From Flavobacterium sp. H122 (lineage in GTDB: Bacteria > Bacteroidota > Bacteroidia > Flavobacteriales > Flavobacteriaceae), in assembly GCF_004959765.1 (NCBI RefSeq), contig NZ_SJZD01000003.1, positions 186,001 through 250,000 of the forward strand: DNA of 64,000 bases, in the 5' to 3' direction. Below are positions 1 to 10,065 of the stretch, piece after piece. The translations under genes and the position numbers were made by a program. How positions within the stretch are numbered: position 1 is the first letter of the stretch; every line of letters begins with the position of its first letter. Below the pieces are notes generated by a model. The model was given only the letters and a program-made list of their open reading frames with translations. It searched no databases and was not told the origin of the DNA.

Positions 1-2566
1 TCTTCTGAAAAATTACTTTAACTACATTTCCTTTATAATCGTATTCATAATGTATGGTTTTTGCACCTAATTCTTCATTGTATTGTACAATCCAAGTTAC
101 TCGACCGTAGGCATCGTAGTTATACCAAGTAATTGCGTTAATGGAGTTACCTGTTTTATTAAAAGTACATGCAACATTGCCTGCGAGATTTTCTTGTATG
201 TAATCAGTTGGATTGATTGAGGCAGAGGTCAATACATTTGCTAATGATAAGCTAGGCGGAATAACCATAGATGTTTGATTATTATCTATGTAATCGTAAA
301 TAATACCTGCTTGTTCAGAATAACTATAACTACTTCCTGATAAAATTGTGTTGTTGTCCAGATTGGTATTTGATGCATCAGACCATATACCAGAAGCATT
401 TTTAGTTATTATACCAGTTTCAATGGGTCTAGCGTTGTCGTCATAATTAGTATAAGCAACTTTTGTATCCGTTTGAATTTGGTTTTGTGAATAACGTATT
501 TGACCATCGTTGCGATAAAGAAAATTGCTGGTTCCCTGATCAGGACTAACCGATTTTTCGATAAGTCCTTGTTTGTTATATGTGTAAGTTGAAATAAAAG
601 CAGTTGATCCAGAAAGCATGTGAGCTGGAGCGTCTTTGATAACAATATTTGTTTGATAACCTTTAGGTTGTATATTCTTAATTAGTTGTCCTATTTTGTT
701 GTATACGTTTAAGGTGTAGTCGTAGTAGTTCACATTATAGGTAACCCCTAATGCTCCAGCATCGTAGGTGATAGTACCGCCAGCAGGGGTTTGAGCGATG
801 TATACTTTAGGATTGGTAGTAGGAATAGTGACGTTTGGAGCTAGTGCCACACGATAGCCTTCACCTGATGGTAGGCTAGACGGTGTAGAGGAGAATTTAA
901 TGCCTGTTCTCAAGTTGAATACTTCATAGTTAGATGGGTTTCCAATCAGGGTTCCTGCTGGGGCTCCTGATGGAATATGAATATCCACAAAACCTTGGGT
1001 ACCTATTAGGGAATACACTGGATAATTAGCTGGGCCACCTGATCTGGCTGCAGCAAGGGTCTTGTTTTCACCATCAGAAAAAGCTACATTTTCCACCCCA
1101 TTAGCATCAACACTAACCGATTTGAAGAATTTAGTGATAACTTCCTCTTTGCCGTTAGCAATAGGGCCATCGTAATAATTGTAGCCAAAAGCATAGTACA
1201 TTTCCTGAGCGGCAGGAACGGTGTAGCTATAGCCAGTTTTCCATTGCGGTGTACCGCTACTGTCTACAATTTTATTTCCTCCTACTACATTGATTACGCT
1301 ACCAGGATTTAAGCTGTTGTCGTAGTTGATTTCAGAATACGGTTGTTCAGCAGTAGCCTGATAGGCTTCGTATGGATTAGTATTATTATTACTGTAGTAT
1401 TTATCCAGAAACTGCGATTTTAGGTTGGGATTTGAAAGGTATTTGACATTGTCGAAATCCATACAGGTCACTGTTGGAAATGATTCTTTCCATTTGCGTC
1501 CAAAATTATCATAAACAGTTTCAGAAGCCCAACTAAGATTATTTTGGTAATCTTTAGAGATAGATACCGTTGGTTTTCCTGAGTCGTCAAAATAGGTTTT
1601 AGACTGGCCAATTATTGCTTGTGTTTTGATATCATAAACGAAGACTTCAGCCTGATTGTCGCTATTAGGATATATTGGATTAACAACAGTCATGAATGGA
1701 TCAAGCGGCATTAAAGGCACCGTTACATTAGGACTTCTAAAAGGCGAAGCGGTTTCCACGGCGAAAACAGTTTGCTGATTGCTGTAATAACTATTTGCTG
1801 TAGAACGGTATATGGCTTTTTTAAGATTGTCGTCTATATCATAAATGCGTTTTCCTTCAGAGTCGGTTACATAACCAGCATTAATATTGTTAGGGTCTAT
1901 TCGTCTTGGAATACCCGCCATAGGGCCATAAAATATTCCTCCATCGTTATTGTCTAAGAAGTTTCCCGCTAATTCATTTCCCTGTTGAGTATTTGTACCA
2001 TAAACTATAAGTTGATCATTTTGCCTATCGTTGTTGTATTTGATTTGGTCTACAATCTTTCCATTAGGAGCAAAAAGTTTGATGTGATCACTATCATTGT
2101 AAAGTACCATTGTATTTTGTAAAATGATATCTGTAGATTGAAAATTAGGGACGGATGCAATCTCAGGAAAAAATCCCATAAAAGTTTCTCTTGTTATTGG
2201 AGCACCTTGATCAAGATACTGTCCGGTAGCCCTAATATAGCCACTATAAAAATAAAAACCACCATAAGTTATGATCTTATACCCTCCTGGTTGGATAATA
2301 AAATTAGAGTTTAAGTTATTAGGTGATAACGTATACTGTGTGTGATTATCCTGTATTGTCCAGCCGGTTAAATCTATAGGTGTATCGGAAGAATTATAAA
2401 GTTCAATATACTCACCATAATGATGTTTACTAGAAGTTATGGTTTCTTGAAACCGTGTATCAAAAAATATTTCTGAGATGACTACTTTGCCATATTTATT
2501 TTCACAAACTTGTGAAAATAAAGAGGTACTTATTAAAAGTAAAAATGCTGTTACTATTTGCTTCAT
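1..2566 (-). CDS. Secreted lamin-tail-domain protein with RHS/YD repeats (3' end outside window)
   Basis: The reading frame is open from an ATG at 2566 to the window edge, so at least 855 residues are present and the C-terminus is missing. The N-terminus is a signal peptide (MKQIVTAFLLLISTSLFSQ). Residues about 25-90 resemble a lamin tail domain (VVISEIFFD, then GEYIELYNSS and IDLTGWTIQDN). Later parts carry RHS/YD-type repeats such as YTYNKQGLIEKSVSPDQG, YNYDAYGRVTW and YEYDYKGNVVK. Proteins of this kind are large secreted shells, and some RHS proteins end in a toxin; the end is not visible here, so a toxin cannot be claimed. It is the last visible gene of a minus-strand operon, 26 bp after the TPR gene. 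Domain calls come from motif reading only. Confidence 0.85.
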   Translation of the reverse strand, partial: MKQIVTAFLLLISTSLFSQVCENKYGKVVISEIFFDTRFQETITSSKHHYGEYIELYNSSDTPIDLTGWTIQDNHTQYTLSPNNLNSNFIIQPGGYKIITYGGFYFYSGYIRATGQYLDQGAPITRETFMGFFPEIASVPNFQSTDIILQNTMVLYNDSDHIKLFAPNGKIVDQIKYNNDRQNDQLIVYGTNTQQGNELAGNFLDNNDGGIFYGPMAGIPRRIDPNNINAGYVTDSEGKRIYDIDDNLKKAIYRSTANSYYSNQQTVFAVETASPFRSPNVTVPLMPLDPFMTVVNPIYPNSDNQAEVFVYDIKTQAIIGQSKTYFDDSGKPTVSISKDYQNNLSWASETVYDNFGRKWKESFPTVTCMDFDNVKYLSNPNLKSQFLDKYYSNNNTNPYEAYQATAEQPYSEINYDNSLNPGSVINVVGGNKIVDSSGTPQWKTGYSYTVPAAQEMYYAFGYNYYDGPIANGKEEVITKFFKSVSVDANGVENVAFSDGENKTLAAARSGGPANYPVYSLIGTQGFVDIHIPSGAPAGTLIGNPSNYEVFNLRTGIKFSSTPSSLPSGEGYRVALAPNVTIPTTNPKVYIAQTPAGGTITYDAGALGVTYNVNYYDYTLNVYNKIGQLIKNIQPKGYQTNIVIKDAPAHMLSGSTAFISTYTYNKQGLIEKSVSPDQGTSNFLYRNDGQIRYSQNQIQTDTKVAYTNYDDNARPIETGIITKNASGIWSDASNTNLDNNTILSGSSYSYSEQAGIIYDYIDNNQTSMVIPPSLSLANVLTSASINPTDYIQENLAGNVACTFNKTGNSINAITWYNYDAYGRVTWIVQYNEELGAKTIHYEYDYKGNVVKVIFQK

Positions 2567-2592
2567 ATTATTTGCAAATGTTGGTTTGTTTT

Positions 2593-4122
2593 TTAGTTTC
2601 TTTTTTGAACAAATAAATTCTTAGGATCATAGGCAGCTATTTTTTGTACTATTTCCTTAGCCTGACTGTTTTCCCCCAAAGATTTATGTGCTTGATAGGC
2701 TAGAATATACAAAGGTTCTTTATGTCTGAAAGATTCTTTTTGTTTATTTTTAGCCAATATATGAATTTGTTGTATTGTTTTATTTTCTGCTTTTATACCT
2801 TCTTCTTCATTTAATCCAAAACGTAAAATTTCTTTGACTTTTAGATAATCTCCTTTTGCGAAATATATGGACGCATATCTGTAAATTAATTTATTGACAG
2901 TAGCTGGGCTGTTTGTGTTTAATTCATTGAGGATAGTCTGAATTACAGAAGTTGCTTCTTGGTAATTTCCTTGAGCAATATATAGTTTGGCTAGCTTATC
3001 AATGACATCAACTGCTGTTTTTTCAGTTAAACTGTAGGTGCTTAAAATTTTATCTGCAATAGAAACTCCATTAGCCAGAGAATCCTGGGTTACCTGTTTT
3101 TTGTCATAGGCATCCTGAATGGCATCAACAACTCCCAGATAACTGTAAACCGAAGGATGGGCCTCGGCAAATCGTTGGCGTTCCTTGATTAAATCGAAAT
3201 ACTTATTGTTGTCTTGATAAGCCTTTTTCAAATGACAAATTGCTAAGGAATCCGAAGGATCTAAATCAAAGATTCGTTTAGCCAAGTCAATATTCTTGGT
3301 TTTATCTTTTTTGTAACGTTCCCACAGAATTCTTAAATAACGTTTCTTTTGTTTGGTTACATGAAATTCTTGTTGGTTTTTTTCATGAGCCACAAACAGC
3401 TCGGGACGTTTTTTTGTATCCAGTTGTTTTATAAGCAATTCTAATTCAGTATCCGACTTAAGTCGTACTTTGCTTTTTAACTGCCTGTATTGGGCTTTGC
3501 TTTCCTTATAGTGTTCCTTTTTTTCATTTTTAAGTTGAGCTTTATCCTTTTTTAAAGCAAGTTTGAGTTTAGCTTCTTTCTTTTTAGCTAAGTGCAATTG
3601 GCCTTCAACCAAATATTTCTTAGCACCTTCCAACTCAATGGCTTTTTTGTACAATTCCTGAGCGTCATCAAACAATGAGGCGTTTTTCTGGTTCTTTTTA
3701 AGGAATGCCTCGGCTTGCTTGGATTGACTTAATTCCAAATGCTGCAGTGATCTTGCTGCTCTATCATAGAACAATCCTTTCTTTTGGTTTTTTAACAGTC
3801 CTTGTTTGAATAATTCAGCACTGGCTACAAGATTATTGGTAGCGCCATAAACATTAGACAGGCTGTCGTAAAACTGAATATAATTAGGAGCCAGTTCAAT
3901 ACAGCGCAAATAGGTATCGATGGCCTTTTGGTATTCTTTTTTATAGAAAAACACTTTGGCTTGTTTGGCCAGTTTTTTGGCTTCTTCGAAACCTTCTTTG
4001 GTTGTAGGAAGGTTTGAACTAAAAACACGGGTTATGGCCTGCATTTCTGATACAGGTAACAAGGTTGCTATAAAACTAAGCGAGGTTAACCTGATAAAAT
4101 CTTTCCTGGAAAAGTGACTCAT
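2593..4122 (-). CDS. TPR-repeat protein with Tat-like signal peptide
   Basis: A 509-residue protein. The first 29 residues look like a twin-arginine-type signal: SRKDFIRL followed by a hydrophobic stretch (TSLSFIATLLPV) and AxA-like cleavage region. The pair is R-K rather than the canonical R-R, so Tat export is uncertain. Residues about 40-110 and 370-500 contain tetratricopeptide-like helices (for example AIDTYLRCIELAPNYIQFYD and LYIAQGNYQEATSVIQTIL). The middle (about 150-270) is very rich in Lys and Glu and is probably a long coiled coil. It lies between two RHS-like genes on the same strand and may act as a scaffold or chaperone for them; that role is inferred only from position. Confidence 0.8.
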   Translation of the reverse strand: MSHFSRKDFIRLTSLSFIATLLPVSEMQAITRVFSSNLPTTKEGFEEAKKLAKQAKVFFYKKEYQKAIDTYLRCIELAPNYIQFYDSLSNVYGATNNLVASAELFKQGLLKNQKKGLFYDRAARSLQHLELSQSKQAEAFLKKNQKNASLFDDAQELYKKAIELEGAKKYLVEGQLHLAKKKEAKLKLALKKDKAQLKNEKKEHYKESKAQYRQLKSKVRLKSDTELELLIKQLDTKKRPELFVAHEKNQQEFHVTKQKKRYLRILWERYKKDKTKNIDLAKRIFDLDPSDSLAICHLKKAYQDNNKYFDLIKERQRFAEAHPSVYSYLGVVDAIQDAYDKKQVTQDSLANGVSIADKILSTYSLTEKTAVDVIDKLAKLYIAQGNYQEATSVIQTILNELNTNSPATVNKLIYRYASIYFAKGDYLKVKEILRFGLNEEEGIKAENKTIQQIHILAKNKQKESFRHKEPLYILAYQAHKSLGENSQAKEIVQKIAAYDPKNLFVQKRN

Positions 4123-4296
4123 ATCTTATTTTATGAATAAAGGAAAGAAAAGGAGAAGGGGTATTTTTATTTAAAAAATCTCCAACAGAACACTGGGTTT
4201 GTATTTTCTTAATAGTTTTTCAACTAAATTAGAATCTCCTCCTTATGCTTTCAAAATTACTATATCTTTTTTAATTACAAAATTTATTTTTACTTT

Positions 4297-7200
4297 TTAT
4301 TGTAAATACTTGTACTTCTGGATGTTTTTGGTGATTAGTTTAAAACCTCCGGTTAGGTTATTGGTTTGATCATCAAATACTTCTACGTGAGTTTCTTCCA
4401 ATCTACCTGCTTTGTCGTATTTAAAATGAGTGGCAAGTCCATTGTTACCTACAACATACGATAACTCATCCCATTCATTATACACATATCCCGTGATGCC
4501 TGAAGCGATAGGGCGTAGCATCACGTCATCGTAGATTACCTCTGTGGCATCGGTTGATGTTAGCTGTATTTGTGTAGCAGTGGCAGGAATGTCTAAATAA
4601 TAGGTTTTTAATACCCAGTCACCAGCCTGCTTGATTTCACCAACTTTAATAGTACCACTGAAATTGATTTTAGCTTTTGAAGCATTGTTTTTATGTATCC
4701 AAACATTTAGCTTGTATTTACCTGCTTTGTGTGCATTTTTTAAATCAATGGTTACATTGCTAGCATTTGTGGTTGCTGCTGAATAACGTCCCGTATGAAC
4801 CAAAGAGCTGTTTCTTATGGAAGTGCCATTTAGCTTGATGCTTGGTTCTAACCAGTTATTGCTGTTTAGGGTTTCCATACTCGAGTAGAACAATTCGTTG
4901 TATTTAGCATTACCCACAGCTGTAATCTTGGTGTCGTTGTCCCCCATCTTGGTAGCTGCGTGGTGGTGGTTGATGTCTTCGGCTTCCAACAGCATCGAGT
5001 AATGGTCGTACTTGGTTACTTCTGAAATTTGTTTCCATTGCGAAGGTTGTGAACCAACTCCCACGGTCCAATTGAAATCATCGTCATTAGTACTATTGAA
5101 ATTCTGGAAGATACCCTGGTCATCTTTTAGCCCGTTCCAAACATAGGTTTTGTGCTTGCGCCATACTTTTTCTCTGTCTGTTGTTGATGTTGTTATATTA
5201 CCCTCAATATCCTGATATTCCCAGATGTTGTTCCAAGTGGTGATACCCACACCGGTTTCTTTCCAGGTGCCATTGTCCATGATGTACGAATATTCCGCAG
5301 TGGTTTGGGACAGCATGTTTTTATAGGTAGGATCATCTATTTTAGATCCCATTTTAGCATATTGAGATTTTATATAGGCAGGAATAATACGTGTCTTGAA
5401 TTTCTTGCCGTCGCTAGTCTCGGTTGTGGTTTCTAATACTTGACCGGTTAGGAAATCAAATTTGTCATAGTTTATTTTGTAGTTGTAAGAACTGTTTTGT
5501 GTTTCAATCGATTCTATTATACTTGGATATTTTATCGATTGTAAAGATACCGAGTTGTACTTACTGCCTGTATTGTATGTAGAGTATTTTGTTGAAAAAG
5601 CTTCTTCTGTAACTCCAATTTGCCCGTCAGTATCTAAATTAGTTTTAAATTTAAACTTTTTAAATCCTAAAGTTTGATTTTTATAATTGTAACTGTAAAT
5701 TGAAATCAATTGTCCCAATGAATTTAATTTGTCCTTTAATATATATTTTTTTAGATACAAATCCGATATTTGTCTACAATTACAGCTGGTAGAAATAACA
5801 TCAAAATGGATATTTTCATCTTGAGTTTTTTGAATTGATAATTTGTCACCCAAGTTAAATTCCATCGAATTGTCTTTTTGACTATCAAACAAAGTATTGA
5901 AGTTGTACTGAGTGCCAGTTAGCATATTGTTGTTAGTGTCATAAGTCTCCACTGTTACTGTTTTGTACAATACATTAGCGCTCGGTAAAAGTTGTGCATA
6001 AGGAAGTACCACAGGATAGTTGTATGGGACATAAGATGTAGATCCTGAAGATACATACGAGACATTGTTTGAATTTTTATCAGTACCTGCAACATTATAG
6101 AAAAATTTTTGTGTATTTTTAACACTATTCTGCTCGGCTACATTTATTTCTTTAACACGTAATCCTCCTCCTTTTGATTTTTTAGGTGTAGAAGATGAAG
6201 CTAGTCGATAGTGGAAATTAATATCATCATTGTCGTATGCATCTCTCCAGTCCCAGCAATTTTTATATCCAGCATCTCTCATGATTACACCGTCTTTTGA
6301 GCCATTTGATATATGTCTGACTGATGTTAATGCAAATGTTCTGTTAAGTATCCAGTACCTGTCATTGTTATAGAAGGACCAGTATGAGGAATTATCCAGT
6401 ACTTTTAATTTTGCTTGATTTTCATCAACGCTTACTACATCGCATACGATACCATTAGGTTTGAATTTAACTTCTCTTCGACTGCCTCCATAATCGCTTC
6501 GTCGACATATGAACATTTCAAGCGAAGCCTTCTCGCCAACTGCAAAGTAATCTTTGAAATTGGTGAATTCTTCTATAGTGTCATCACCAGTTTCAGTATT
6601 TCTAGCGATAGTGATTTCCAGCTCTGACGAAGTGTTTTTTATAAGTGAAAATTTTAACCCTGAACTAAATACTCTGGAAGAAATCGAGGCTACCTGGCTG
6701 TAATCATCTTGTTCGTAATTAATTTTTAATTGTTTTCCAATTGGGGTGGTTATTTCACTCAACGACCAAGCATTTGGAAGAGTTTTGTTGTACCCCCATC
6801 CATCTTCATTTTGATTGTTAAAAGGAGTTGATGGTGAGTCGTATTTAAATTTATAATTAGGTATTGTTTTGTTACCTTCTTTACCCAATAATTCAATGGC
6901 TTGTAAGGTTAATGTTCCTTTGTTTGTGGCATCAGATGTTTTTGTGTATGGTTTTAGGCTGTAATTTGGGTCATATTCAAAATTGATTGTCTTAATAGCT
7001 TTTGTTTTAATGTCGATATTGTTTATATCATTTATGTCTAAAATGTTTTGGCTGGAATGAATCTCAAATTTTTTTATAGGATTGTCTTTTTTGGTATATA
7101 TACCATCAATGCCATGATAAGTATAATCATCTTCATAACTTGCTTGCGTAATTTTAAAACATCGAGTGGTATGTGCAATATAAGCTTCTTTATCGGTTAC

Positions 7201-9453
7201 TAAATCTGCCCCTGTTTTTTTGTCAATAACCAAATCATTATTTTTTACTAAAATAATCTTGTCTAATTTTAATGAATAATGTTTAGGGATATCTTTGTAT
7301 TTATAATTTTTTTTGTATCCGGCATAGTCAAAATATTTTTTAGTTCCATTAGTTTCTGGAATATTGTAGTTCTTTGGGAAAATTATAAAATATGCGTTGT
7401 TTGCTACCGGATCATTTTTAAATGATTCATAATAATTAGATGAAATTTCCAATCCATTAACCAGTTTGTCATAGCTGGCAATACTGCCAATTTTAGCTTT
7501 ATATTCCTGTATAGGTTTTGCTGTGGCATCTTTTCTTAGGCTTTTGACAAAATATGCGGTATGGGTTCTAGTTTTTATTGCATCTAGATAATAAATCTGT
7601 TTTCGTCCTTTGTAGTATTCATATCTGTCAGAGTTTTTTATGTCTCCTTTTATGAAATTATCTTCTGCAGAATTTGTTTGCCATATATAACCGTCAGACC
7701 ATTTTCCGTATTCAAATTCAATCCAATAGCCATAATCATCTTTGTCGAGAATGTTGTTTCCATTTGTGTCAACATAATCTGAACCTGTTATTGCTGTAAG
7801 TAACCAATCGGTAGTGTAAGGGATTCCGTTTTCATTTTCAAAAAAATTGTCATATTCATTACTTCCTGCCTTATAGTTTTTATACCAGCTTTCAAAATTT
7901 ATGACAGGCAATGAGTAATGATAGGTTTTACCATCAGCTTGTGTGATTCTATAACCTCCAATAGAGTTTTTCAAATAAACTTCTTGATCTGCTCGTGATA
8001 AACCTTTGGCTTCGATAAAATTTAGATTGGAACCGTTATTTATTATTTGCTCATTAGTGAAAGTTTCTACCTGTACCCCTTTTCTGTTGTGGTAGCCATT
8101 TTTTAAAGGCTCTCCATTAGGGGTTATAGTTTGGCTGTATGTAGAAGTAGGATTTGTTTTTGCAGCTCTGTAAGCAGAAAATGCAATTTCTCCATTATAA
8201 TTTTTTGGATTTAATATACTTTCTTGTGTTAAATCTCTAACAACATTTGTCCTGTTGTTTCTGGAAAAACCAGAAGCATAACTATTATAGTCCATGAAAA
8301 TCTTTGTGTTCAATTTCATGTCATTATCCAAAGGATCGTTATTTAATCCTTTACCCAGAAAATAGAATTCATCAAATTGTGATTGATGATGATTATAAGT
8401 TAACCTTATTTCGTTAGGGATGTGTGAGTTGATGTTTCCGTTTAATGCTTGTGCATTAACAATATAATTGTCTTTTGAAGGTGATAAAAAAGTTTCAAAA
8501 TTAGTTACACTTTTGGATTGTTCTAGTAAATTTAATACAGATGAATTATCTTTGTAGATTGAGTTTAAGTTTGTGTCTGTCTCTAGTGAAACGCCACTTT
8601 GAAATTCTGTGCCAGTTAAAAAATCAAACATTTCAGGGTATAAGATTCCAGTGTATTTTTTTATGTTTTCTTTAAATAAGCTGTAGCTGATATGCTTGTG
8701 CCCATAGTATAAATTTATTCCATAATTTAAACTAAAAGATTCATCTTTGACATAGATATTGTAGTCATTTTTTGAAATACTGCCAGAGTTAAAAGATAAT
8801 CCTGCTCCCTGACTGGTAATTCCTGTGCCGCTACTTTGAAAATTGTTATTCCCCCAAAAATCATTTACTACATTTTCTACTGTATTAGTATAGCCAAGAC
8901 TGAATCCCGTTCCTGCACTACCAGCTGTTATTGAGGCAGCGGCAGGTCCGTAACCAAATGTAACGCTACCGCCTAAAGTTTTATTGCTCCCCCAGTAAGC
9001 GCCTAGACCTGCAGTTATACCTGCATAGTTAGCCCCGATGCCTACGTTGTAAAAATCGAGTTCTTTCCCTTTGTCATAAACAAATGAATATTCCTCACCT
9101 TGCGAAATATCATCAGCATATCCATTTACAAATCTGTTAATTGCTCCAGGATTTAATGACCAGCCTAATCCTGTCCAAGAAGCTTCTTGATCCATAGCGA
9201 TACCAGCTTTATAAGAAAGTGCTAATGGATATCCTCCTTCTGGAGAAGGGATGTTTAGTAACGGGAGGCTATAGGACATATCACCAGTTAATAAATTAAC
9301 CATGTCTGTTGCATTGGCTGGTTCGAACCCTGCAGCTTCTAATGCACTAGGTCCGTTGTTAGACGCAAACAGACTTTGTGGAACTAATGTGGGAAAGAAA
9401 ATCAATAAAAAGAACGTAGCAATGGCTCTTTGGAATCTTGAATTTGGCTTCAT
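4297..9453 (-). CDS. Giant secreted RHS-like protein
   Basis: A 1718-residue protein with a signal peptide (FFLLIFFPTLVPQSLFAS). The N-terminal part has the layout seen in SpvB/TcaB-like and RHS shell proteins: NLLTGDMSYSLPLLNIPSP, then YPLALSYKAGIAMDQEASW and GLGWSLNPGAINRFVNGYADD-type sequence at about residues 50-115. A carbohydrate-binding-like beta module seems to precede the end, and the C-terminus has a YD-type repeat (HFKYDKAGRLEETHVEVFDD) and ends at KYKYLQ with no added effector domain. The lipoprotein gene ends 6 bp upstream, and the TPR gene follows after 174 bp. The length and the two-part arrangement with the lamin-tail/YD gene downstream suggest that the two RHS-like chains work together. 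Confidence 0.82.
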   Translation of the reverse strand: MKPNSRFQRAIATFFLLIFFPTLVPQSLFASNNGPSALEAAGFEPANATDMVNLLTGDMSYSLPLLNIPSPEGGYPLALSYKAGIAMDQEASWTGLGWSLNPGAINRFVNGYADDISQGEEYSFVYDKGKELDFYNVGIGANYAGITAGLGAYWGSNKTLGGSVTFGYGPAAASITAGSAGTGFSLGYTNTVENVVNDFWGNNNFQSSGTGITSQGAGLSFNSGSISKNDYNIYVKDESFSLNYGINLYYGHKHISYSLFKENIKKYTGILYPEMFDFLTGTEFQSGVSLETDTNLNSIYKDNSSVLNLLEQSKSVTNFETFLSPSKDNYIVNAQALNGNINSHIPNEIRLTYNHHQSQFDEFYFLGKGLNNDPLDNDMKLNTKIFMDYNSYASGFSRNNRTNVVRDLTQESILNPKNYNGEIAFSAYRAAKTNPTSTYSQTITPNGEPLKNGYHNRKGVQVETFTNEQIINNGSNLNFIEAKGLSRADQEVYLKNSIGGYRITQADGKTYHYSLPVINFESWYKNYKAGSNEYDNFFENENGIPYTTDWLLTAITGSDYVDTNGNNILDKDDYGYWIEFEYGKWSDGYIWQTNSAEDNFIKGDIKNSDRYEYYKGRKQIYYLDAIKTRTHTAYFVKSLRKDATAKPIQEYKAKIGSIASYDKLVNGLEISSNYYESFKNDPVANNAYFIIFPKNYNIPETNGTKKYFDYAGYKKNYKYKDIPKHYSLKLDKIILVKNNDLVIDKKTGADLVTDKEAYIAHTTRCFKITQASYEDDYTYHGIDGIYTKKDNPIKKFEIHSSQNILDINDINNIDIKTKAIKTINFEYDPNYSLKPYTKTSDATNKGTLTLQAIELLGKEGNKTIPNYKFKYDSPSTPFNNQNEDGWGYNKTLPNAWSLSEITTPIGKQLKINYEQDDYSQVASISSRVFSSGLKFSLIKNTSSELEITIARNTETGDDTIEEFTNFKDYFAVGEKASLEMFICRRSDYGGSRREVKFKPNGIVCDVVSVDENQAKLKVLDNSSYWSFYNNDRYWILNRTFALTSVRHISNGSKDGVIMRDAGYKNCWDWRDAYDNDDINFHYRLASSSTPKKSKGGGLRVKEINVAEQNSVKNTQKFFYNVAGTDKNSNNVSYVSSGSTSYVPYNYPVVLPYAQLLPSANVLYKTVTVETYDTNNNMLTGTQYNFNTLFDSQKDNSMEFNLGDKLSIQKTQDENIHFDVISTSCNCRQISDLYLKKYILKDKLNSLGQLISIYSYNYKNQTLGFKKFKFKTNLDTDGQIGVTEEAFSTKYSTYNTGSKYNSVSLQSIKYPSIIESIETQNSSYNYKINYDKFDFLTGQVLETTTETSDGKKFKTRIIPAYIKSQYAKMGSKIDDPTYKNMLSQTTAEYSYIMDNGTWKETGVGITTWNNIWEYQDIEGNITTSTTDREKVWRKHKTYVWNGLKDDQGIFQNFNSTNDDDFNWTVGVGSQPSQWKQISEVTKYDHYSMLLEAEDINHHHAATKMGDNDTKITAVGNAKYNELFYSSMETLNSNNWLEPSIKLNGTSIRNSSLVHTGRYSAATTNASNVTIDLKNAHKAGKYKLNVWIHKNNASKAKINFSGTIKVGEIKQAGDWVLKTYYLDIPATATQIQLTSTDATEVIYDDVMLRPIASGITGYVYNEWDELSYVVGNNGLATHFKYDKAGRLEETHVEVFDDQTNNLTGGFKLITKNIQKYKYLQ

Positions 9454-9459
9454 TTTATA

Positions 9460-10065
9460 TTAAAATCGTAATTGTGGTTCGTTTTGTAATTTGTTTGTTT
9501 CGACTTTGAATTTTATCTCTCCAGTGTCAAAACCTAGGTCTTCAATGGTGAAATTCAAATAATCATTGTTTAAATATTTTTTGTCTCGGGGATAGACTAT
9601 CATTATTGTGGTAGCATCGGTCATCCCATACATACGCGGGTAAATGAAATCGGCCATAGTTAAGGTGTCTTTCTCGGGAGTGTACAGGTGTACTTTTTGA
9701 TCCATTTCAAAAGCCAGCTGGTTCACCATTTGACCAAAACGCTGTTTGTCTCTGGCTAATCCGTTAAGTAGCTCTTGGTCGTTCTTAGACATGGATAAGT
9801 TGAAATACAGGTATTTTCCGTATTGTTTTCGCAGGTCTTCAATTTGTTTTGGCGTGTGTTTTTCAGGTAGTTCCTGTTGGACCAACAAATCCGTTGGGCG
9901 GTATTGCAGGGTGTAATCTACTCCGTTTACTGTTTTTTTGTATTGGTAACCGTTGTCTTCGTCAGTGATATAAACAGTCATTTCTTCCTGCGTATCAAAG
10001 CTTTTTGAACAGGAAGAAATGATAGTAATAAGTAGCAGAAGTATGAAACTATTTCTTTTTGTCAT
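9460..10065 (-). CDS. Putative lipoprotein of the RHS operon
   Basis: A 201-residue protein starting with a lipoprotein signal (MTKRNSFILLLLITIISSC), with Cys19 as the likely lipidated residue. I do not recognise the mature domain; it is mixed alpha/beta with many charged residues. Its start overlaps the end of the OmpH-like gene by 17 bp and the giant RHS-like gene begins 6 bp downstream, so the three are very probably co-transcribed and translationally coupled. A role as an envelope partner of the RHS-like proteins is inferred from this position. Confidence 0.8.
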   Translation of the reverse strand: MTKRNSFILLLLITIISSCSKSFDTQEEMTVYITDEDNGYQYKKTVNGVDYTLQYRPTDLLVQQELPEKHTPKQIEDLRKQYGKYLYFNLSMSKNDQELLNGLARDKQRFGQMVNQLAFEMDQKVHLYTPEKDTLTMADFIYPRMYGMTDATTIMIVYPRDKKYLNNDYLNFTIEDLGFDTGEIKFKVETNKLQNEPQLRF

